25,568 nt of DNA, taken from positions 1 through 25,568 of the forward strand of contig JAEWEV010000017.1 in NCBI GenBank assembly GCA_023389155.1. Reading direction: 5' to 3'. The translations under genes were made by a program, and so were the position numbers. Origin of the DNA: Pseudomonadota bacterium (GTDB lineage: Bacteria; Pseudomonadota; Gammaproteobacteria; Burkholderiales; Burkholderiaceae_B). Under the pieces are notes generated by a model. The model saw only the letters and a program-made list of their open reading frames with translations. It ran no database searches and had not been told where the DNA came from. This document shows positions 14,666 to 22,281 of this stretch, piece by piece (the stretch's first letter is position 1; each line of letters opens with the position of its first letter).

Positions 14666-15103
14666 ATGAATGATCGCATATTGGGGATCGTCTCCCTGGG
14701 GGTGGCCGTATTTCTGACCGTATTCGGCTGGAATCTGCAGGCTCCCTTTTCTTACGAACCCGTGGGTCCTCGCGCCTTTCCATTGCTGATTGCACTGGTT
14801 ATCGGTCTTTGCGGCCTGTGGCTTATCTATAAAAATGAATTTCGTGCAGAAGCGAATCCACCTGGCGCCAATAGCAGGATTTTCCTGATGATACTGGTGG
14901 CCCTGGCCTATGCGTTCCTGTTTCAATGGCTGGGCTTCATCATCTCCACCACGCTCATGACAATGCTGGTTGGGCGACTGTTTGGCGGATCCTGGCTCAA
15001 ATCTCTGATCGGCGGCCTGGTCATGGGTGCGCTGTTTTTCTTCCTGTTTGACCGCGCGCTTGATGTCGTGCTGCCTGCAGGTATTCTGGAGGGCCTGCTA
15101 TGA
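14666..15103 (+). CDS. tctB: TctB-family small membrane subunit of the tripartite tricarboxylate transporter
   Basis: This 145-residue integral membrane protein is predicted to have four hydrophobic helices, at about residues 5-22, 38-56, 71-96 and 110-130. The normal TctB length and the conserved segment EPVGPRAFPLLIAL after the first helix identify the family, whose members are otherwise poorly conserved. It pairs with TctA in the inner membrane and is required for transport, though its mechanistic role is poorly defined. GGAA lies upstream of the ATG. Its stop codon overlaps the tctA start by ATGA, so the two membrane subunits are translationally coupled, as is usual. Confidence 0.9.
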   Translation: MNDRILGIVSLGVAVFLTVFGWNLQAPFSYEPVGPRAFPLLIALVIGLCGLWLIYKNEFRAEANPPGANSRIFLMILVALAYAFLFQWLGFIISTTLMTMLVGRLFGGSWLKSLIGGLVMGALFFFLFDRALDVVLPAGILEGLL

Positions 15104-16641
15104 ACGGCTTGATCGATCACTTATCCATTGGCTTTGGTGTAGCGCTGACCTGGAGCAATCTGCTGATCGCTGCGGTGGGAGCGTTTCTGGGTACTCTGGT
15201 AGGCGTGCTGCCCGGTCTGGGGCCCATCAACGGCGTTGCCATGCTGATCCCGCTGGCCTTCGCCATGAATTTTCCTCCCGAATCCGCGCTGATTCTACTG
15301 GCGGCCGTGTATGTGGGGGCCGAATATGGTGGCCGGATCACCGCGATTCTGCTGAATGTGCCTGGTGAAGCCAGTGCGATCATGACGACGCTGGATGGTT
15401 ACCCTCTGGCTCGCCAGGGACTGGCGAACGTCGCGCTGTCCCTGTCTGCATGGTCTGCGTTCTTTGGCGCCACCGTTTCCGTGGTTGGAATCATGCTGCT
15501 GGCTCCGCTGCTTGCCGGCTGGGCGCTGGCCTTCGGACCTGCGGAATATTTCGTCCTGATGGTGTTCTCTTTCTGCTGCCTGACCAGTCTGCTGGGCAAA
15601 AAGCCGGTCAAGGGTACGCTGGCCGCCATGCTCGGACTTAGCATTGCCGTGGTTGGTGTTGATGCCAATTCGGGCGTATACCGCTACACCTTTGATTCTG
15701 TCCATCTGGCTGACGGCATTGATTTCGTGGTGGTGGTTATTGCCCTGTTTGCCGTGGCAGAGATGCTCGAGATGCTGGAAAAGGTCATGGGCGGACAGCA
15801 CGTTGAAGTTGACTCCAGTGGCCGCAAAATGTTCAATCTGAAAGAACTGGCCTTTACCTGGTGGAGCGTGGTACGCAGTGCTTTCGTCGGTTTCTTTGTG
15901 GGCGTATTGCCTGGCGCTGGCGCCAGCGTGGCTTCTGCCGTGGCCTACTCCCAGGAAAAACGCTACATCGAAGGCAAGGATCCCAAGGCCAAGTTCGGCA
16001 AAGGTGATATGCGCGGTCTGGTTGCGCCGGAAGCGGCTGCCACAGGTTCTGCTATTGGCTCTTTCGTGCCGATGCTGACACTAGGGGTGCCCGGCTCGGG
16101 AACGACCGCGGTGATGATGGGCGCGCTTACGCTTTATAACATCACACCGGGACCGGTACTGTTTGACAGCAAACCCGAACTGGTCTGGGGTCTGATCGCC
16201 TCACTGTTCATCGCCAACGTGATGCTGTTTGTGATGAACGTGCCGATGGTTCGCGTGTTCTCTAAAGTCCTGGCTGTGCCTGGCTGGCTGCTGGTTCCCG
16301 GCATTCTGTGCATCAGTTTTATCGGGGTGTACGCGATCAATGCCGGCAGTTTCGATCTCATGATGGTTGTCGTTATTGGTGTGATCGGTTACTGGTTGCG
16401 GAAAATGGAAGTTCCCATGGCGCCGCTGGTGCTCGGTGTGGTGCTGGGCAACATGATGGAACAGAATTTGCGTCGTGCCCTGTCCATTACAAACGGCGAT
16501 GTGCGCATCCTGGTAGACAGCAATATTTCAGTTGGCTTGTGGATCGCCTCCATTGCAGTTGTGGTTCTGCCGCTGCTGCTGAGAAAATTCAGCCGCAAGG
16601 GTAAAAAGCTGCTTGATGAGGCACTGCCTGACGAAGAGTAA
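15100..16641 (+). CDS. tctA: TctA-family large membrane subunit of the tripartite tricarboxylate transporter
   Basis: This complete 513-residue TctA is the translocating subunit of the proton- or sodium-coupled TTT importer. It has the N-terminal glycine motif GVLPGLGPINGVAML, then AEYGGRITAILLNVPGEAS, GPAEYF, VDANSGVYRYTF, a second glycine-rich motif LPGAGASVASAVAYSQEK, PEAAATGSAIGSFVPMLTLG and GNMMEQNLRRAL. There are about ten or more hydrophobic helices and a charged C terminus. The two glycine-rich repeats reflect the inverted-repeat fold of the family. It overlaps tctB by ATGA and is followed by hairpins and a strong terminator, so it ends the tctCBA operon. It differs at many positions from the partial TctA at the left edge. 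Confidence 0.95.
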   Translation: MNGLIDHLSIGFGVALTWSNLLIAAVGAFLGTLVGVLPGLGPINGVAMLIPLAFAMNFPPESALILLAAVYVGAEYGGRITAILLNVPGEASAIMTTLDGYPLARQGLANVALSLSAWSAFFGATVSVVGIMLLAPLLAGWALAFGPAEYFVLMVFSFCCLTSLLGKKPVKGTLAAMLGLSIAVVGVDANSGVYRYTFDSVHLADGIDFVVVVIALFAVAEMLEMLEKVMGGQHVEVDSSGRKMFNLKELAFTWWSVVRSAFVGFFVGVLPGAGASVASAVAYSQEKRYIEGKDPKAKFGKGDMRGLVAPEAAATGSAIGSFVPMLTLGVPGSGTTAVMMGALTLYNITPGPVLFDSKPELVWGLIASLFIANVMLFVMNVPMVRVFSKVLAVPGWLLVPGILCISFIGVYAINAGSFDLMMVVVIGVIGYWLRKMEVPMAPLVLGVVLGNMMEQNLRRALSITNGDVRILVDSNISVGLWIASIAVVVLPLLLRKFSRKGKKLLDEALPDEE

Positions 16642-16653
16642 TTTGTGTCACAA

Positions 16654-16708
16654 GGTGCAGGATCAAGCCCTGCACCGGTGATCCGGGCGGCCTGCAAACC
16701 ACCGGATC
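16654..16708 (+). repeat. Two inverted repeats in the tctA 3' untranslated region
   Basis: GGTGCAGG (16654-16661) pairs with CCTGCACC (16669-16676), and GATCCGG (16680-16686) pairs with CCGGATC (16702-16708). Neither has a T-run. They precede the true terminator and may protect the transcript 3' end. Confidence 0.45.
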
Positions 16709-16743
16709 CGAACTGGTGACGAAAACTGATCCGATACGCATAA

Positions 16744-16788
16744 AAAACCGCGATAAACCGAATCATCATTCTGGTTTGTCGCGGTTTT
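16744..16788. terminator. Strong, probably bidirectional terminator between convergent tctA and hutG-like genes
   Basis: AAAACCGCGA (16744-16753) pairs with TCGCGGTTTT (16779-16788) and AAACC (16755-16759) with GGTTT (16773-16777). This gives about 15 paired bases around a 13-base loop. The plus strand ends in TTTTCTTG and the minus strand in TTTTTTA, so it can serve both the tctCBA and the ggt-hutG transcripts. Confidence 0.88.
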
Positions 16789-16932
16789 CTTGTCTGCGAG
16801 CTTCACTTGCTTCAAAGAATTTGCAGGCATCGCTGAATATGCTGAACCGTCAATCTATGGTGGTCAACCCTTGATCTTCATGCTGGTCGCCTCGATAAAG
16901 GCAACCCGTTCTCGCGCAGTGTTGCGTGTGCT

Positions 16933-17730
16933 TCAGGGTTCAGAATAACGCAATGTCGTCCTGAGCGCCTGCTCCAGCAGTGGTTGCACCTTGTCGGCCT
17001 TGGCCTGATCATAGGCGAAAGGTCGCTGTTCTTCCATGTAGGCAATCTGTGTCAGCTCCAGCTGTACGGCATGGATATGATCTGCAGGATTGCCATATTG
17101 CCGGGTAATGTAGCCACCCTTGAAGCGACCGTTGGCAGCAGCGGTAAACTGGCCATCGTCTTCAATCTGCTGCGCAAGAACCGCGCACAGTTCGGGATGG
17201 GCGCTTTTATTGCCCGCTGTTCCGAAATTGAAATCGGTCAGCTTGCCGGGAAAGAAGCGGCTGATTTCGGAGCGGATGGAATGCGCTTCCCACAGCACCG
17301 CATAACCGTGTTCTGCCCTGATGCGTTGCAGTTCCGCCTGCAGTGCGTCATGGTAAGGCTGCCAGAACAGCTCGCGGCGGCGTGCTTTCTCCTGTTCGGA
17401 TGGTTCGCGGCCCGCCAGATACAGCGGCTCCTTGTCGAACGTGTCGATGGGACACAATCCGGTGGTGTCCTGTCCCGGATACAGGTTTTCGTCGTCCGGT
17501 GGGCGATTCAGGTCTATGACGTAGCGTGAATGGACAGGTGTCAGAAATGACGCCCCCCAGTCTTTGGCGAAGGCGTAAAGCTTGTCCAGGTGCCAGTCGG
17601 TATCATCGACAAAGTTTGCCACTGGCGCCATGTTGGCGGCAATCTGCGGGTCCAGCGCAGTTCCCATATGCGGAATGGAAACCAGAAGGGGCAGGGTGCC
17701 CTTATGCAGCGAAAAAATGTTGTCTGTCAT
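16933..17730 (-). CDS. hutG: N-formylglutamate amidohydrolase family protein (HutG-like)
   Basis: This 265-residue zinc-dependent amidohydrolase belongs to the FGase family, whose best-known member cleaves N-formyl-L-glutamate to formate and glutamate at the end of histidine degradation. Visible conserved features are VSIPHMG (His21), FVDDTDWHLD (Asp45, His47), SRYVIDLNRPPDDENLYPG, WEAHSIRSE (His150) and HAVQLELTQIAYM (Glu225), which together look like an intact metal and substrate site. It is the second gene of a minus-strand pair, 29 bases after the GGT-like gene. No other histidine-utilisation gene (hutH, hutU, hutI) is in the window, so deacylation of a different N-acyl amino acid from the same locus is possible. 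The family is secure, the substrate is not. Confidence 0.85.
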   Translation of the reverse strand: MTDNIFSLHKGTLPLLVSIPHMGTALDPQIAANMAPVANFVDDTDWHLDKLYAFAKDWGASFLTPVHSRYVIDLNRPPDDENLYPGQDTTGLCPIDTFDKEPLYLAGREPSEQEKARRRELFWQPYHDALQAELQRIRAEHGYAVLWEAHSIRSEISRFFPGKLTDFNFGTAGNKSAHPELCAVLAQQIEDDGQFTAAANGRFKGGYITRQYGNPADHIHAVQLELTQIAYMEEQRPFAYDQAKADKVQPLLEQALRTTLRYSEP

Positions 17731-17759
17731 AAATGTTCCGGACGCATCTCGGCTATTTT

Positions 17760-19349
17760 CTAGAATCCCACTGCCTGACCATCGCGGCGCGAGTCGGATG
17801 CCGCAAAGTAGCCATGTTCTGCTTTGTAGATCAGCTGGGCCGAACCGAATTCAAGGCTGTCGGCTGCGGCCACCTGCACATCGTGTCCGCGCTCCTTGAG
17901 CGTCTGCACCACAGCGGCGGGCGTATGCGCTTCCAGATAAACCACGGGGCCGTTTTCCACACGGAAGCGCGGCGCATCACTCATGGCTTGCGGATTCTGT
18001 GCAAAAGCACCCAGTCGGGCCACCATTTGCGCATGACCCTGAGCCTGCATGCTGCCACCCATGACACCAAAGGACATCAGCGGCTTGCCATTACGCGTAA
18101 TAAAGCCGGGAATAATGGTGTGCAGCGGCTTTTTCTTCGGTCCAACACAATTGTCATGTCCTTCGCGAACATTGAAACCGCAACCGCGATTATGCATTGC
18201 AATGCCGGTGCCGGGCACGACCACGCCTGAACCGAAGCCATGATAATTTGACTGGATGAACGAGACCATGGTGCCGGCTTCATCTGCTGCCGTCAGATAC
18301 ACGGTTCCGCCGCTGGCTGGCATGCCGGCTTGCGGCGTCGAGGCTTTTTTCATGTCAATGAGACCCGCACGCTGCTTCAGATAGGCAGGGGAAAGCAGAT
18401 CGGTTGCCGAAGCTCTCATATGTTCCGGATCGGCAATATACTCATGCAGGTCGGCAAAAGCCAGTTTCATGGCCTCGATGCCGACATGATAAAAATCGGG
18501 ACTGTCCAGGCCCATGGATTCCAGATCGAAATTATCCAGAATGCCAATTCCCATGAGGGCAGCAATGCCCTGGCCATTAGGTGGAATTTCGTGCAGCGTC
18601 AGGTCGCGGAAATTCGCGCTGATGGGTTCGACCCATTCGGCCTTTGCGCTGTCCAGGTCGGCGGCGGTGAAATAGCCGCCACTTTCATTACTGAAGGCAA
18701 TGATTTTTTCCGCCAATGCACCCCGGTAAAAGCTCTCGCCGCGAGTCTGGGCGATGTCCTTCAGGGTTGCAGCCTGTTCCGGGAATGTCCAGAGTTCGCC
18801 GGCCGTGGGGAAACGGCCATCACGCATAAAGGCCTGGGCAAAGCCGGGCTGATCCTTGCAGGTGTCGCCCTGTTTTTCCCAGATTCGGGCAACGGTCGGG
18901 GAGACTTGAAAGCCCTGTTCAGCATACCGGATGGCGGGCTCGAACAAATCTTCAAAGGGCAGCTTGCCAAATCTTTCCGACAGCGCCCGCCAGCCGGCAA
19001 CCTGTGTCGGCACCGTTACAGTACCCCATCCTTTGGCAGGCATGCTGTCGCTACCGGCGAATTTGTCATAGGTCCACTTCTCGGGCGAACGGCCACATGC
19101 GCTCAGGCCATACAGTTTGCCTTCATGCCAGATTTGTACGAACAGGTCGCCGCCAATACCGTTCATCACCGGTTCCACCACAGTCAGGGCAATCGCGGTA
19201 GCCAGCGCACTGTCCATGGCATTGCCGCCACGATACAGCATCGACAGGCCTGCCTGCGCAGCCAGAGGCTGGGAGGTGCTGACGACATTGCGCGCAAAAA
19301 CGGGCATCTTCTGAGAGCGGTAGGGGAAAGACCAGTTTAGATCGGACAT
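17760..19349 (-). CDS. Gamma-glutamyltransferase family Ntn hydrolase, cytosolic type (HpxW-like)
   Basis: This 529-residue protein belongs to the gamma-glutamyltransferase superfamily, made as a proenzyme that cleaves itself before a threonine nucleophile. Early family motifs are ARNVVSTSQPLAAQAGLSML and GGNAMDSALATAIALTVVEP followed by NGIGGDLF. The probable cleavage site is SGG|TVYLTAAD with Thr349; FGVMGGSMQAQGHAQ comes later. There is no signal peptide, unlike periplasmic GGTs, and the N terminus resembles the oxamate amidohydrolase (HpxW) branch. A TTG five codons upstream (19364) is possible, but the ATG at 19349 seems likelier; neither has a clear ribosome site. It is transcribed with the HutG-like gene and divergently from the aminotransferase/polyamine operon. 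It may hydrolyse a gamma-glutamyl or other amide of an amine, which is speculative. Confidence 0.85.
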   Translation of the reverse strand: MSDLNWSFPYRSQKMPVFARNVVSTSQPLAAQAGLSMLYRGGNAMDSALATAIALTVVEPVMNGIGGDLFVQIWHEGKLYGLSACGRSPEKWTYDKFAGSDSMPAKGWGTVTVPTQVAGWRALSERFGKLPFEDLFEPAIRYAEQGFQVSPTVARIWEKQGDTCKDQPGFAQAFMRDGRFPTAGELWTFPEQAATLKDIAQTRGESFYRGALAEKIIAFSNESGGYFTAADLDSAKAEWVEPISANFRDLTLHEIPPNGQGIAALMGIGILDNFDLESMGLDSPDFYHVGIEAMKLAFADLHEYIADPEHMRASATDLLSPAYLKQRAGLIDMKKASTPQAGMPASGGTVYLTAADEAGTMVSFIQSNYHGFGSGVVVPGTGIAMHNRGCGFNVREGHDNCVGPKKKPLHTIIPGFITRNGKPLMSFGVMGGSMQAQGHAQMVARLGAFAQNPQAMSDAPRFRVENGPVVYLEAHTPAAVVQTLKERGHDVQVAAADSLEFGSAQLIYKAEHGYFAASDSRRDGQAVGF

Positions 19350-19432
19350 AGGAAAAAATTTCAATTGAATAGGTTAGCGCCAGGCGGGCCGACAATTAGC
19401 TGCAGGTCATTAATGCCGGATGTAATATCACA

Positions 19433-19459
19433 ATGATAGCTTATTATCATAGCTTATCA
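19433..19459. promoter_or_regulatory. Repeat cluster in the divergent ggt / aminotransferase promoter region
   Basis: ATAGCTTAT occurs twice as a direct repeat (19436-19444, 19449-19457). ATGATA (19433-19438) and TATCAT (19445-19450) form an inverted repeat with a 6-base spacer, and a further TATCA ends at 19459. This AT-rich element lies midway in the 228-base divergent gap and is a good candidate for a shared operator. No regulator gene for this locus is inside the window. Confidence 0.5.
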
Positions 19460-19577
19460 GCCGGCGTTGGCGCAGGCCACGGGACAAAGCAGGGCAAACT
19501 GCACCTGCACACTCGCCAGCGAAGCCGATAGTGTGGATAATAATGGTAATCCAGACGCAAACCCCATTGGAGGAACA

Positions 19578-20948
19578 ATGAGCAATTCAATTTCACAGCA
19601 GGGCAATGACGACATCGCCTTTCACATGCATCCCTACACCAACGCGATTTCGCATGCATCGCAGGGGCCGCTGGTTATTACCCGCGGCGACGGCATTTAT
19701 GTCGAGGATGAAAATGGCAAGAAATACATTGAAGCCATGGCGGGCCTCTGGAGTGTTGCGGTCGGATTCAGTGAGCAGCGCCTGGTCGATGCCGCCGTGC
19801 GTCAGATGCAGACCCTGCCTTTCTATCATCTGTTCACGCATAAAACGCACGACGCCGCCGTACGATTTGCCAAAACCCTGATCGATATTGCACCCGTACC
19901 CATGAGCAAGGTGTTCTTTACCAACTCGGGCTCCGAAGCCAATGATACGGTCATCAAACTGATCTGGTATCGGTCCAATTCCCTTGGCCAGCCGAACAAG
20001 AAAAAACTGATTGCACGCAACAAGGGCTATCATGGTGTGACCATTGCTTCTGCCAGCCTGACCGGCCTGCCGGGCAACCACAAGGGCTTTGATCTGCCAA
20101 TCGAGCGCGTATTGCATACGACATGTCCCCATTATTGGCGTGAAGGCAAGGACGGGGAAAGCGAAGAAGAATTCGCGACCCGAATGGCCGCCGACCTGGA
20201 GGCCCTGATCCAGAAAGAAGGTCCCGACACCGTCGCTGCCTTTTTTGCTGAACCGGTAATGGGTGCCGGGGGCGTGATTGTGCCGCCGAAGACCTACTGG
20301 GAAAAAATCCAGGCAGTGCTGAACAAATACGATGTGCTGCTGGTGGCCGACGAAGTCATTTGTGGTTTCGGCCGTACCGGCAAAATGTTCGCCAGTGAAA
20401 CTTATGACATCAAACCTGATGTCATGGTCCTGTCCAAGCAGATCTCGTCATCCTATCAACCCCTGTCAGCCATCCTGCTCAACAGCCGTGTATTTGACCC
20501 GATTGCGGACGAGAGCAACAAACTTGGCGTGCTGGGTCACGGCTTTACCGCTGGCGGTCACCCCGTAGCGGTGGCGGTAGGTCAGGAAAACGTGAATATC
20601 ATTCGCGAGCGAAATCTTGTACAAAATGCCTCTGAGACAGGAGCACATTTGCAGCAGCGGCTTGCCGGACTGCGGGACCATCCGCTGGTTGGCGAAGTGC
20701 GCGGCGTCGGGCTGATTGCCGGCGTTGAACTTGTGACAGACAAAAAGGCCAAGACCGCGCTGGCGACACCCGGACAACTGGGTACCGCTGTGGGTCGCAA
20801 GCTGCAGGAACTGGGCGTGATTACGCGCAATATCGGTGATACGCTGGCGTTTTGTCCGCCACTGATCATCAATGCCGGGCAGGTGGACACGCTGGTGGAT
20901 ACAGTCGCCCAGGCGCTTGATGCCACGCATCAGTCACTCAAGTCCTGA
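19578..20948 (+). CDS. Class III PLP-dependent omega-aminotransferase (SpuC-like; amine/putrescine-pyruvate type)
   Basis: This 456-residue fold-type I aminotransferase moves the terminal amino group of an amine or omega-amino acid to a keto acid, usually pyruvate. PLP-site residues are visible: NSGSEAND (phosphate cup, 116-123), KGYHG (149-153; Tyr151 stacks on PLP), ADEVICGFGRTG with Asp258, and LSKQISSSYQPLSA with Schiff-base Lys287. GFTAGGHPV (322-330) follows. The overall pattern is that of putrescine/spermidine aminotransferase SpuC and related omega-transaminases. The ATG at 19578 is set by GGAGG 4 bases upstream of it, rather than the in-frame start 37 codons earlier. Next to a PotABCD-type importer, polyamine or diamine breakdown to an aminoaldehyde is the natural reading. 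Taurine, beta-alanine or GABA are alternatives. Confidence 0.88.
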   Translation: MSNSISQQGNDDIAFHMHPYTNAISHASQGPLVITRGDGIYVEDENGKKYIEAMAGLWSVAVGFSEQRLVDAAVRQMQTLPFYHLFTHKTHDAAVRFAKTLIDIAPVPMSKVFFTNSGSEANDTVIKLIWYRSNSLGQPNKKKLIARNKGYHGVTIASASLTGLPGNHKGFDLPIERVLHTTCPHYWREGKDGESEEEFATRMAADLEALIQKEGPDTVAAFFAEPVMGAGGVIVPPKTYWEKIQAVLNKYDVLLVADEVICGFGRTGKMFASETYDIKPDVMVLSKQISSSYQPLSAILLNSRVFDPIADESNKLGVLGHGFTAGGHPVAVAVGQENVNIIRERNLVQNASETGAHLQQRLAGLRDHPLVGEVRGVGLIAGVELVTDKKAKTALATPGQLGTAVGRKLQELGVITRNIGDTLAFCPPLIINAGQVDTLVDTVAQALDATHQSLKS

Positions 20949-20964
20949 AATGTGTCTGAACCAC

Positions 20965-21001
20965 GGACAGGCGTGACGTCAGTCTGGCGACACGCCTGTC
21001 C
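20965..21001. repeat. Inverted repeat 1 of 3 between aminotransferase and ABC ATPase genes
   Basis: GGACAGGCGTG (20965-20975) and CACGCCTGTCC (20991-21001) form a perfect 11-bp stem with a 15-base loop, 17 bases after the aminotransferase stop. No T-run follows, so it is not a standard terminator. Confidence 0.7.
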
Positions 21002-21007
21002 GGGTGG

Positions 21008-21047
21008 CCGGTAAACACATCTGGCATATGTCGATTGTGTTTACCGG
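21008..21047. repeat. Inverted repeat 2 of 3
   Basis: CCGGTAAACAC (21008-21018) and GTGTTTACCGG (21037-21047) are perfect 11-bp inverted halves around an 18-base centre. The wide spacing and the AT-rich TAAACAC core could equally suit an RNA hairpin or a dimeric DNA-binding site. Confidence 0.7.
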
Positions 21048-21069
21048 AACAATCGCAGCGATAAGTGCC

Positions 21070-21108
21070 GGCTGCAAAGGGGCGTTGTGTTACGCCCCTT
21101 TGACAGCC
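21070..21108. repeat. Inverted repeat 3 of 3
   Basis: AAAGGGGCGT (21076-21085) pairs with ACGCCCCTTT (21092-21101) around TGTGTT, extended by GGCTG (21070-21074) with CAGCC (21104-21108). It ends 26 bases before the ATPase start codon. Only three T follow the GC stem, so at most it is a leaky terminator; it may instead set mRNA ends. Confidence 0.7.
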
Positions 21109-21134
21109 TGAGAAATACTGGAGAAGCAATCCCT

Positions 21135-22259
21135 ATGTCCGCAGCAACGGCGAACAATAACAATCCCCTGGTGCGTTTCAAGAACGTACGCAAGAGTTAT
21201 GACGGCAGGAATGTGGTGGTGAAACACCTGAACCTTGATATCCGCCAGGGCGAATTCCTGACCTTGCTGGGACCATCCGGGTCAGGCAAAACGACCACGC
21301 TCATGATGCTGGCAGGGTTTGAGTCGCCTTCGTCTGGCACCATCGAACTGGCTGGCGAACAGATCGACAATCTTCCTCCTCACAAACGAAATATCGGCAT
21401 GGTGTTCCAGAACTATGCCCTGTTTCCGCACATGACGGTCGCAGAAAACGTCGCGTTTCCCCTCAAGGTACGCAAGTTTGACGCCGGCGAGCAGCAGCAG
21501 AAAGTCAAAACGGCCCTTGCCATGGTCCAGCTCGCTGGCATGGAGAAGCGTTTTCCATCACAACTGTCCGGCGGACAGCAGCAACGGGTAGCCCTGGCCC
21601 GTGCGCTGGTGTTTGAGCCCGAACTGGTGCTGATGGATGAGCCGCTGGGGGCGTTGGACAAACAGCTGCGCGAACATATGCAGCTGGAAATCAAGCGCCT
21701 GCATGCCGAGCTCGGCGTCACGGTGGTATATGTCACGCATGACCAGGGAGAGGCCTTGACCATGTCTGACCGCGTGGCCGTGTTCCACGACGGCATGGTG
21801 CAGCAGATCGGTTCTCCCCAGGATATCTACGAATCCCCTGAGACTGCCTTTGTGGCGGGCTTTATCGGTGAAAACAACCGCACACACGGCACCATCACGC
21901 ATGCCACATCTCGCCAGGCGACCGTGACCCTGGACAGCGGCATGCAGGTCCAGGGTTTGCAGCAACTGGGCATGAAGACGGGGGATCGGGTCTCGGTTTC
22001 CATTCGTCCTGAACGCATTGCGCTCAATCCCGCGGAAAACGCGACCGATGTGCGCTGTACGGGGAAAGTACAGGAGGTGATCTATCTGGGTGACCATGTT
22101 CGGGTACGACTGAACATCAATGGCGACCCGGATTTTGTTGTAAAGCAGCCGGTTTCACAGGTCAGGCAGACGATCGCCGTCGGTGACATGCTGGACGTCG
22201 GCTGGAATCACGAGTTTGTCCGGTTTCTGGATCCCGTCGAGACGCCGGCAGCGGTATAA
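21135..22259 (+). CDS. potA: ABC transporter ATP-binding protein, polyamine (PotA) type
   Basis: This 374-residue ATPase energises the importer encoded by the next three genes. The Walker A motif GPSGSGKT is at 46-53, the Q-loop in GMVFQNYALFPHMT at about 88-101, the signature LSGGQQQR at 144-151, Walker B LVLMDEP with the D-loop GALD at 165-175, and the switch His202 in YVTHDQGEA. The last 120 or so residues form a TOBE-type regulatory domain, as in PotA/MalK-class ATPases. The ATG at 21135 has GGAGA 11 bases upstream; the same frame opens 16 codons earlier, inside inverted repeat 3, which is less likely. The Pot name reflects gene order and permease type; spermidine, putrescine or another cationic amine could be the ligand. 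Confidence 0.92.
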   Translation: MSAATANNNNPLVRFKNVRKSYDGRNVVVKHLNLDIRQGEFLTLLGPSGSGKTTTLMMLAGFESPSSGTIELAGEQIDNLPPHKRNIGMVFQNYALFPHMTVAENVAFPLKVRKFDAGEQQQKVKTALAMVQLAGMEKRFPSQLSGGQQQRVALARALVFEPELVLMDEPLGALDKQLREHMQLEIKRLHAELGVTVVYVTHDQGEALTMSDRVAVFHDGMVQQIGSPQDIYESPETAFVAGFIGENNRTHGTITHATSRQATVTLDSGMQVQGLQQLGMKTGDRVSVSIRPERIALNPAENATDVRCTGKVQEVIYLGDHVRVRLNINGDPDFVVKQPVSQVRQTIAVGDMLDVGWNHEFVRFLDPVETPAAV

Positions 22260-22281
22260 CCTTTTATGTGGAGTGAGAGCA

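Noticed and set aside
13883..14926. 347-codon open frame on the minus strand
   Set aside because: It spans the antisense of both tctC and the start of tctB, crossing their hairpin-filled gap; it is a shadow of the real genes.
19350..19364. TTG start five codons upstream for the GGT-like gene
   Set aside because: Rare start codon, no ribosome site, and the added residues extend beyond the usual family N terminus. The ATG at 19349 was preferred, though not proven.
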